Of a stretch of 40,051 nucleotides of DNA, positions 34,325-40,051 are shown piece by piece. The notes under the pieces are model-generated. The model did not search any database. It was not told the origin of the DNA and worked only from the letters and a program-made list of their open reading frames with translations. The position numbers were made by a program, and so were the translations under genes. The number at the start of each line of letters is the position of its first letter. Position 1 is the stretch's first letter. The stretch spans positions 1 to 40,051 of the forward strand of contig JBDKFN010000011.1 of assembly GCA_039798705.1 (NCBI GenBank), written 5' to 3'. This stretch comes from CAIKLP01 sp039798705 (GTDB taxonomy: Bacteria > Bacteroidota > Bacteroidia > Sphingobacteriales > Sphingobacteriaceae).

Positions 34325-34798
34325 ATGGCAGAGGTAACTTATTTTACACAAGAAGGATTAGAGAAACTTAAGGAAGAAGTAGCGCATTTAAAAGCGGTAG
34401 AGCGTGTAAATATTTCTAAGCAAATTGCAGAGGCAAGAGATAAAGGCGACTTATCTGAAAACGCTGAATACGATGCTGCAAAAGAAGCACAGGGTTTATT
34501 GGAATTAAAAATTTCAAAACTTGAGCAAGTTTTAGGGAGTGCTAGGGTAATTGATGAATCGAAATTAGATTCGTCAAAAGTGTTAGCGTTGTCAAAAGTT
34601 AAAATTAAAAATGTGAAAAATGGCGCCGAGATGACCTATCAATTGGTTGCTGAAAAAGAAGCTGATTTGAAGTCTGGAAAAATTTCTATTAAGTCTCCGA
34701 TTGCGCAAGGCTTATTGGGCAAATCTGTAGGCGATAAAGTTACAATTACTGTACCAAGCGGAAATGTAGATTTTGAAATAATAGAAATTTCAAGATAA
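34325..34798 (+). CDS. greA: Transcription elongation factor GreA
   Basis: A 157-residue Gre factor that enters the RNA polymerase secondary channel and stimulates cleavage of backtracked transcripts. The N-terminal coiled coil (about 8-75) carries the conserved tip acidic residues in DLSENAEYDAAKEAQ (41-55, Asp41 and Glu44). The C-terminal FKBP-like domain ends SPIAQGLLGKSVGDKVTI then a final strand DFEIIEI. Length and order are normal. The HIT gene begins two bases after its stop, suggesting co-transcription; the terminator upstream separates it from the receptor operon. Confidence 0.96.
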   Translation: MAEVTYFTQEGLEKLKEEVAHLKAVERVNISKQIAEARDKGDLSENAEYDAAKEAQGLLELKISKLEQVLGSARVIDESKLDSSKVLALSKVKIKNVKNGAEMTYQLVAEKEADLKSGKISIKSPIAQGLLGKSVGDKVTITVPSGNVDFEIIEISR

Positions 34799-34800
34799 CC

Positions 34801-35199
34801 ATGGGTTCGATTTTTTCAAAAATAATAGCTGGTGAAATACCGGCATATAAAGTAGCAGAGACCGATCAGTTTTTAGCCTTCTTAGATATTTTGCCAGTTG
34901 CAAAAGGGCATGTTCTATGCATTCCAAAGCATGCAACAGATTACATCTTTGACCTGTCTGATCAGGAATACGCAGACTTAATGTGCTTTGCAAAAAAAGT
35001 GGCGATTGGTTTGAAGAAGGTTGTTCCTTGCAAGAAAGTCGGTGTAGCTGTTATTGGATTAGAGGTTCCTCACGCACATGTTCATTTAATTCCAATGAAC
35101 AATATACAAGACATGAATTTCACCAATCCTAGACTTAGCTTTTCGAAGGAAGAGTATGAAAGTTTAGTGAAAGAAATTTCCGCTGCTATTTCGATTTAG
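34801..35199 (+). CDS. HIT-family nucleotide hydrolase/transferase
   Basis: A 132-residue histidine-triad protein of the Hint branch. The triad His91-Ala-His93-Val-His95 lies in VPHAHVHLIPMN. FSKIIAGEIPAYKVAET near the N-terminus and GHVLCIPKHAT are the usual Hint landmarks. Hint proteins hydrolyse AMP-lysine-like phosphoramidates and dinucleotides. The cellular role here is unknown. It follows greA by two bases, and its 3' end overlaps convergent ruvC by 14 bases. The greA-HIT pairing is, from memory, common in this phylum. Confidence 0.92.
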   Translation: MGSIFSKIIAGEIPAYKVAETDQFLAFLDILPVAKGHVLCIPKHATDYIFDLSDQEYADLMCFAKKVAIGLKKVVPCKKVGVAVIGLEVPHAHVHLIPMNNIQDMNFTNPRLSFSKEEYESLVKEISAAISI

Positions 35200-35767
35200 T
35201 GCCCGATTTACTTTGGTGTAATTTGCTAGGGTTATCTGCTAGAAATGCTTTCCACCCAGTGTGCTTTTTATCGCTTGTCTTGCCTCCAATATTATTTTGC
35301 AAATAATGACATACTGCTGCAGCTAATCCGTCTGTAGCGTCTAAAAACAACGAATCGTTTTTAAACTTCAACAATTGCTGTAACATAGCGGCAACTTGCT
35401 CTTTTGAAGCATTTCCATTTCCTGTAATTGATTGCTTGATTTTTTTTGGTGAATATTCAGTAATGGGAATATTGCGATACAATGCGGCGGCCATAGATAC
35501 ACCTTGGGCCCTGCCAAGTTTCAGCATAGATTGCACATTCTTTCCGAAGAATGGGGCTTCAACAGCTAGTTCATCTGGATGGTACTCGTCGATGATTGCA
35601 AGTATGCCTTCGAAAATAACTTTTAATTTCATGGGGTGATCGTCGCCCTTGCCTGTTTCAATTACGCCATGTTTGATCAATGTCATAGCAGATCCGCTTA
35701 CTTGGATAATCCCATATCCAGTAACAGCAGTACCCGGGTCAACACCTAAAATAATTTGATCTCTCAA
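35186..35767 (-). CDS. ruvC: Crossover junction endodeoxyribonuclease RuvC
   Basis: A 193-residue Holliday-junction resolvase of the RNase H fold. The four metal-binding acids are Asp10 (GVDPGTAVTGYG), Glu70 (ELAVEAPFFGKN), and Asp143 and Asp146 (DATDGLAAAVCHY), spaced as in E. coli RuvC. A basic C-terminal tail (GKTSDKKH, then KSKSGTKSK) extends past the core. The start is TTG at 35767: a stop codon lies two codons further up and no ATG occurs before the catalytic Asp10. It is divergent from the GTG-started YbhN-type gene 29 bases away and overlaps HIT at the 3' end. ruvA and ruvB are not adjacent. Confidence 0.95.
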   Translation of the reverse strand: MRDQIILGVDPGTAVTGYGIIQVSGSAMTLIKHGVIETGKGDDHPMKLKVIFEGILAIIDEYHPDELAVEAPFFGKNVQSMLKLGRAQGVSMAAALYRNIPITEYSPKKIKQSITGNGNASKEQVAAMLQQLLKFKNDSLFLDATDGLAAAVCHYLQNNIGGKTSDKKHTGWKAFLADNPSKLHQSKSGTKSK

Positions 35768-35796
35768 TTGCTAATTAATTTCGTTATTTTGTAATA

Positions 35797-36777
35797 GTGA
35801 AACTATTCATACAAAGATACAAGAAGCTTTTAGTAAACCTATTGAAAATTAGCATTCTGCTATTAACAATAGGCTATATTGTTTTGGAATTAATGCACCG
35901 TAATGCGATGCAAAATTTTCAGCAAATAACTGCGCAAATTCAATCTGGCAAACAGTTGTATTTATTGTTCATTGTAGTTTTGTTGATGCCAGTAAATATT
36001 TTGTTAGAGGCAAGCAAATGGCGCTTTGCAGCAGCTAAGCTAGAGCAAATGTCTCTTAAGCGTGCGATTGCATCGGTGCTTGCAGGTATGAGCATTGGTA
36101 TTTTTACACCAAATAACATTGGCGATTATGGCGGTCGAATTTTATATTTAAAAGAAGACAACAGGATAAAAGGCGTATTAGTGAATTTTATTTCTTCCAT
36201 AGGCCAAATGGTAATTACACTATTGGCGGGCTTTATTGCATTCGTGTTTTATGCGCCGCAGTATGTTAGCAAAGACCCCTTAATTAATTATATAATTTTA
36301 TATTTTATCTTATTTTTAATTGTTGCCATATTTTATTTATTCTTAAACATTGGTAGGATTAGTTATTATATAGAATCATTGGGGTGGTTAAAAAAACACA
36401 GCAATACGCTATCGGTTTTTACCAAATTTAAAAATATAGATTTAGCTAAAATACTTGCCTGGTCTGCGTTTCGTTATTTAGTTTTTTCATCGCAATATTT
36501 GCTTTTACTTTATTTTTTCATACCAGAAATCGCTATCCCTTCAACTTATATGATGATTGCATTGATATTTTTTACGCAGTCTATCTTGCCTGGTTTTGCT
36601 ATTACAGAACTGGGCGTAAGATCTGGTGTTGCTGTTTTTTTTCTTACGCATTTAGGTTTAGGAACATTGGGTGTTTTAGCAGCTGCGTTTTCAATATGGT
36701 GCTTAAATGTTATCTTTCCCTCACTACTTGGAACCTATTTTATAATTAAAGCAAAATTCATTCGTGTTCATTCTTAA
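35797..36777 (+). CDS. YbhN/lysylphosphatidylglycerol-synthase-like (UPF0104) membrane protein
   Basis: A 326-residue inner-membrane protein with about eight hydrophobic segments. It shows the UPF0104/AglD/MprF-transmembrane-domain features: LEASKWRFAA in the second loop, the GMSIGIFTPNNIGDYGGR motif (family G-x-x-x-x-x-x-P-x-x-x-G-x), and a later FTQSILPGFAITELGVRSG. Homologues include the flippase part of MprF and AglD. It may handle lipid-linked sugars or phospholipids, given the glycosyltransferase that follows with a 14-base overlap; this is inference. The start is GTG 35797, the only start near the first hydrophobic segment that I can see, with no Shine-Dalgarno sequence. Confidence 0.85.
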   Translation: MKLFIQRYKKLLVNLLKISILLLTIGYIVLELMHRNAMQNFQQITAQIQSGKQLYLLFIVVLLMPVNILLEASKWRFAAAKLEQMSLKRAIASVLAGMSIGIFTPNNIGDYGGRILYLKEDNRIKGVLVNFISSIGQMVITLLAGFIAFVFYAPQYVSKDPLINYIILYFILFLIVAIFYLFLNIGRISYYIESLGWLKKHSNTLSVFTKFKNIDLAKILAWSAFRYLVFSSQYLLLLYFFIPEIAIPSTYMMIALIFFTQSILPGFAITELGVRSGVAVFFLTHLGLGTLGVLAAAFSIWCLNVIFPSLLGTYFIIKAKFIRVHS

Positions 36778-37894
36778 TATACTTTCTGTATTGCTGCTGC
36801 TTTGTTATTCAGCAATCATTCTTTTTTTTCTGAAAGGATGGTTGGCTTTAAAAACTGGTGTGCAAATGCAGAAAAATTTCAAAACAACAGTTACCGTATT
36901 GATTCCTGTAAGGAATGAAGCTAAACACATTGCCACGCTTTTAAAAAGTTTACAAGCACAGCATTATCCAATCTCGCTTTTTAAAATTATTTTAATAGAC
37001 GACCATTCAACCGACCAAACTGTTTCCATTGCAGCTTCGCTAGAATTGCAAAATTTACAAATCATCAATTTGGCCTTAGAAAAGCCCATCAATTCATATA
37101 AGAAAAAAGCCATTAGCACAGCCATAGCATATTGCGATTCTGAATTAATTATTACTACAGATGGTGATTGTACTATGGGGCCAGATTGGATTTCAAGCAT
37201 TGTAAGTTTGTATGAACAAGAGAATTGTCAACTAATTTCTGCACCAGTTGCCTATCATCAGGAAAGAAACATGGCAGAAAAAATGCAGACTGTCGAGTTT
37301 GAATTACTCATAGCTGCAGGTGCTGCATGCATTCAAAATAAATTTCCAAATACTTGTAACGGCGCAAATCTTGCTTATTCCAGAAGTGTGTTCCACGAAG
37401 TGGGCGGTTTTAAAGGCATTGATGATGTGGCTTCTGGCGACGATGAATTATTATTGCATAAAATTTTCAGACATTATCCAAACGGGCTAAGGTTTTTAAA
37501 AGACGAACGTGCCATTGTATATACAGAAGCAAAAGCAAGCTTAAGCGGATTTTTTCAACAACGAAAACGTTGGGCGTCTAAAAGTGTAAAGTACGCAGAT
37601 AAAAGAATGGTTGTATTGGTAAGCACGATTTACTTATTTAACTTAATGTTATTTGTTCAATTAGGGCTAGTCTGTTTCTCAAGCACTAAACCTTTGGTGT
37701 TTTTGCTTATGAGCGGAGTTAAATTAGTATTAGATGGTTCGTTAATTTACCAGAGTTTACGGTTTTTTAACAAGCGAAAATTAATTCTTTTGCTTCCATT
37801 CGTTGAGTTTTTTTATATGATTTATATATTAATAATTGGTATAATTGCTAATATTGGTGGGGCTTACAAGTGGAAGGGAAGAACTGTAAATTAA
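36764..37894 (+). CDS. Membrane-bound family 2 glycosyltransferase
   Basis: A 376-residue GT2 enzyme with an N-terminal membrane segment (about 5-28), a GT-A catalytic domain and two or three C-terminal membrane segments (about 282-370). Motifs: VTVLIPVRNEAKHI (43-56), the metal-binding TDGD (132-135), the GDDE acid motif (225-228) and QQRKRW (265-270), the Q-x-x-R-W hallmark of processive or polyprenyl-linked GT2 enzymes. The acceptor, perhaps a lipid or polysaccharide at the inner leaflet, is unknown. The start is GTG 36764, overlapping the YbhN-type gene by 14 bases, which implies translational coupling and a shared pathway. Confidence 0.87.
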   Translation: MFILNILSVLLLLCYSAIILFFLKGWLALKTGVQMQKNFKTTVTVLIPVRNEAKHIATLLKSLQAQHYPISLFKIILIDDHSTDQTVSIAASLELQNLQIINLALEKPINSYKKKAISTAIAYCDSELIITTDGDCTMGPDWISSIVSLYEQENCQLISAPVAYHQERNMAEKMQTVEFELLIAAGAACIQNKFPNTCNGANLAYSRSVFHEVGGFKGIDDVASGDDELLLHKIFRHYPNGLRFLKDERAIVYTEAKASLSGFFQQRKRWASKSVKYADKRMVVLVSTIYLFNLMLFVQLGLVCFSSTKPLVFLLMSGVKLVLDGSLIYQSLRFFNKRKLILLLPFVEFFYMIYILIIGIIANIGGAYKWKGRTVN

Positions 37895-37895
37895 T

Positions 37896-39098
37896 ATGGA
37901 ATCAAAAAATCAAACACCTTCAGCAAGAATATTCGCAAGGCTATTGAAGAATAAATTGGCTATTGCTGGATTTTGTTTCATCGCACTTACTTTTATAATG
38001 GCCTTGTTAGGCTATTTGATTGTTCCAGACCATTCGCCAATGGCCAATGAAATGCACTTAGAATTAAGTATCAAAAAACCATTTTCTAAAGTTCTGTTTT
38101 TAGCAATTACCAAAAATAAAATAGTGGAGCCAAGTTCATTTTGGTCCCATTTGGCAAATGGAGAAGAGTCTGCTTTTCAATACATTCCAATTCAATCTTA
38201 CCAATTCAACGACTCAAGTATACAGGTAATTCCATTTGATCAAACAAAACCAGTTACCTATAATTTGGCTTCAATTGTTTATCCATTGGCAGATGCAAGC
38301 GAGGTGCAATACGAAAACCATTCATTTAAATTAACTACAATAGATGGTCGACAAATAAATGTGAGTTCAGCTGCATTAATAGCGCAATTAAAAAGCAAAC
38401 AAATTTTTACCCGCACTTATATTTTCGGAACAGACCGTTACGGCAGAGATATGTTCAGTAGAATTATTTTAGGAAGCAGGGTTTCTTTGTCTGTTGGATT
38501 GGTATCGGTAGTCATTTCTTTATTGATAGGGCTTGCCTTAGGCGCAATGGCTGGGTTTTATAGGGGTTATGTAGATGAATTAATTAGTTGGTTAATTAAT
38601 GTGATTTGGTCATTGCCAACTTTATTATTAGTGATCGCAATTTCTTTTGCTTTAGGAAAAGGTTTCTGGCAAGTATTCATCGCTATTGGATTAAGTATGT
38701 GGGTTGAAGTAGCGAGGTTGGTTAGAGGTCAAATTTTAAGTGTAAGGGAATTAGAATATGTAGAAGCAGCAAGGGCAATGGGCTTCGGCAGTTTTAGAAT
38801 TATTTATAGACATATTTTACCTAATATCATGGGGCCTTTGCTAGTAATTGCTGCTGCTAATTTTGCATCTGCAATTTTATTAGAAGCAGGTTTGAGTTTT
38901 TTAGGATTTGGAGCGCAGCCGCCAATGCCAACATGGGGAGGAATGGTAAAAGAGCATTACGGATATATCATTATCGATGCGGCTTACTTGGCAATAATTC
39001 CAGGCTTTGCAATTATGCTTTTGGTATTTGCATTTAATATTTTTTCTTCTGGATTGCGTGATGCTTTTGAAACTAAAGGCAATAACGTTTCGGTCTAA
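37896..39098 (+). CDS. DppC/OppC-type peptide ABC transporter permease
   Basis: A 400-residue inner-membrane permease. After a first membrane segment (about 21-43) comes a long stretch of roughly 130 residues (44-175) presumed periplasmic, then the OppC/DppC core: GTDRYGRDMFSRIILGSRVS (178-197), membrane segments, and the EAA loop ELEYVEAARAMGFGSFRIIY that contacts the ATPase, followed by PNIMGPLLVIAA and GLSFLGFGAQPPMPTWG. The usual DppC is about 300 residues, so the insertion is the notable part; I recall extended versions in Bacteroidota. No DppB, ATPase or binding protein is adjacent. It starts one base after the glycosyltransferase stop, so it may be co-transcribed with it. Confidence 0.88.
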   Translation: MESKNQTPSARIFARLLKNKLAIAGFCFIALTFIMALLGYLIVPDHSPMANEMHLELSIKKPFSKVLFLAITKNKIVEPSSFWSHLANGEESAFQYIPIQSYQFNDSSIQVIPFDQTKPVTYNLASIVYPLADASEVQYENHSFKLTTIDGRQINVSSAALIAQLKSKQIFTRTYIFGTDRYGRDMFSRIILGSRVSLSVGLVSVVISLLIGLALGAMAGFYRGYVDELISWLINVIWSLPTLLLVIAISFALGKGFWQVFIAIGLSMWVEVARLVRGQILSVRELEYVEAARAMGFGSFRIIYRHILPNIMGPLLVIAAANFASAILLEAGLSFLGFGAQPPMPTWGGMVKEHYGYIIIDAAYLAIIPGFAIMLLVFAFNIFSSGLRDAFETKGNNVSV

Positions 39099-40051
39099 GC
39101 CTGAATAGATTTTTTAGTTTTAGTATCGAGTGAAATAATAAAAGCGATACATAACCAAAAGATACCGCCATTTTTATCAACTTCTACCATATCACCTAGT
39201 GCTAGGTGAACTAAAAATATTACAAGCGCTAGAAAACAAGCCGTAGCAATATTTCTATCAACATTGATTTTGCTCATTCGATAAATAAAATGACAGCGAA
39301 CCATAGCATACAAGTATAGTACTGTAAATAAAATAAAACCAAATACGCCTTGTTCGCAGAAAGTTAATAAGAAATAATTATGGGTGCTGGCATGTTCGGG
39401 GTTGTCGCTTACATTGGTAATGAAAGCGGGGTTTGCATAAATTTTATAAGTCGGATAAAAAGTATTGGTACCTGTTCCCAACCAAAAATTATGTTCAATT
39501 AAATGAATAGCCGCAACCCATCTATATACTCGCTCCATGCCAGAAACATCTTTCATTTCCATTGTTGCAGACATGTGTTTGCTAAAATTCTCATGATTGA
39601 ATACGGTTCTTTGAAAATCTGGCGCATATTTCATGTAACGGTTTTGATCAACTAAATAATAACAAAACCCAACTGTGCAAATAATGCCAACAACTAATGC
39701 ATGTTTTAAATAATTGCTACGAAAAACAATTAATGAGCCAGCCGCCGCAATGATAGACAGCCAGGTAGTTCTAGTATAGGAAGTAACTATGGCAAATAAT
39801 AACAAGAAAACACTTCCTATGAGTAAAGTTAATAAAAAAGTTTTTTGTTTATACCAGCCAATTGCCATTACAACAAATGGCAACATTAGGCCTAAAGTGC
39901 AGGCATAAATTACATGGTTTGCATAAAAAGGTCTTGCCGCAATATTAATTTCATCGAAGCCAAAAGACTTCAAAGCATGTCTTGCTATCGTATAACAAAC
40001 CGTAAGCATTAACGGAATAAATATTAACCAAAATAGTTTTTTATAAATACC
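39095..40051 (-). CDS. O-antigen ligase/polymerase (Wzy/WaaL-like) family protein, 5' partial
   Basis: A polytopic membrane protein of the O-antigen ligase domain family. The frame has no stop up to the window edge, and 14 codons above the ATG at 40009 still read as a hydrophobic segment, so the N-terminus lies outside the window. Family signs are SYTRTTWLSIIAAAG (an arginine after a membrane segment), the large extracellular loop with MERVYRWVAAIHLIEHNFW, GTGTNTFYPTYK, and HASTHNYFLLTFCEQG with the conserved histidine. These enzymes join or polymerise undecaprenyl-linked glycans (lipid A ligation, O-unit polymerisation) or glycosylate proteins; ligase and polymerase cannot be told apart by sequence. 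Overlaps the DppC-type gene by 4 bases, convergent. Confidence 0.83.
   Translation of the reverse strand, partial: GIYKKLFWLIFIPLMLTVCYTIARHALKSFGFDEINIAARPFYANHVIYACTLGLMLPFVVMAIGWYKQKTFLLTLLIGSVFLLLFAIVTSYTRTTWLSIIAAAGSLIVFRSNYLKHALVVGIICTVGFCYYLVDQNRYMKYAPDFQRTVFNHENFSKHMSATMEMKDVSGMERVYRWVAAIHLIEHNFWLGTGTNTFYPTYKIYANPAFITNVSDNPEHASTHNYFLLTFCEQGVFGFILFTVLYLYAMVRCHFIYRMSKINVDRNIATACFLALVIFLVHLALGDMVEVDKNGGIFWLCIAFIISLDTKTKKSIQA

Noticed and set aside
1..40051. CRISPR array, tRNA, rRNA, prophage or transposon
   Set aside because: No regularly spaced repeats, tRNA-like cloverleaf, rRNA sequence, integrase, transposase or flanking inverted repeats were recognised by eye.

Overview
This is a compact chromosomal window from a member of the Bacteroidota. 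The signs are a gldJ-type gliding/type IX secretion (T9SS) lipoprotein gene, a cell-surface protein with a T9SS-like C-terminal domain beside a PorV-like barrel and a TonB-dependent receptor, the rpmF-plsX-fabH-accB-accC order, and AT-rich leaders without obvious Shine-Dalgarno sequences. Several start regions carry matches to the Bacteroidota promoter pattern TTTG-N19-TAnnTTTG. I cannot assign a genus. I see no rRNA, tRNA, CRISPR array, transposase, integrase or phage gene, and no stretch over 300 bases without a gene.

Layout. 1-2133: 3' part of gldJ with a clear terminator, then a family 2 glycosyltransferase. 2123-2692 (minus): a small protein whose C-terminal half resembles the psi subunit of DNA polymerase III. 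2821-8001 (plus): an envelope-folding operon of a two-domain parvulin, a parvulin-less lipoprotein and a SurA-like chaperone, followed by a MoxR AAA ATPase. 7998-9362 (minus): an RsmF-type rRNA m5C methyltransferase. 9455-11539 (plus): a tail-specific protease. 11548-17864 (minus): a five-gene run tatC-rpiB-M28 peptidase-lutB-like-fused 2-oxoacid dehydrogenase E1. 17944-22537 (minus): DUF177-rpmF-plsX-fabH-accB-accC, ending in a terminator. 22605-23669 (minus): pdxA. 23770-25513 (plus): rsmA/ksgA overlapping a 2-hydroxyacid dehydrogenase. 25677-34226 (plus): TonB-dependent receptor, 1245-residue surface protein and PorV-like barrel, ending in a strong terminator. 34325-35199 (plus): greA and a HIT-family gene. 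35186-35767 (minus): ruvC. 35797-39098 (plus): YbhN-type membrane protein, membrane glycosyltransferase and DppC-type permease. 39095-40051 (minus): an O-antigen ligase/polymerase family protein cut by the window edge.

How the genes fit together. Much of the window is envelope work: GldJ and the PorV-like cassette relate to T9SS, the parvulin/SurA operon should chaperone outer-membrane proteins through the periplasm, Tat exports folded proteins, and Prc and the M28 peptidase act in the envelope. The DUF177-to-accC operon couples a ribosomal protein to the start of fatty acid and phospholipid synthesis. The rest is housekeeping (ruvC, greA, rsmA, pdxA, rpiB).

Most of the content is ordinary for the phylum. 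The items most worth a second look are the receptor/exoprotein/PorV-like cassette with an operator-like palindrome upstream, the psi-like protein, the parvulin-less lipoprotein between two parvulin chaperones, and the lutB-like gene without lutA or lutC.
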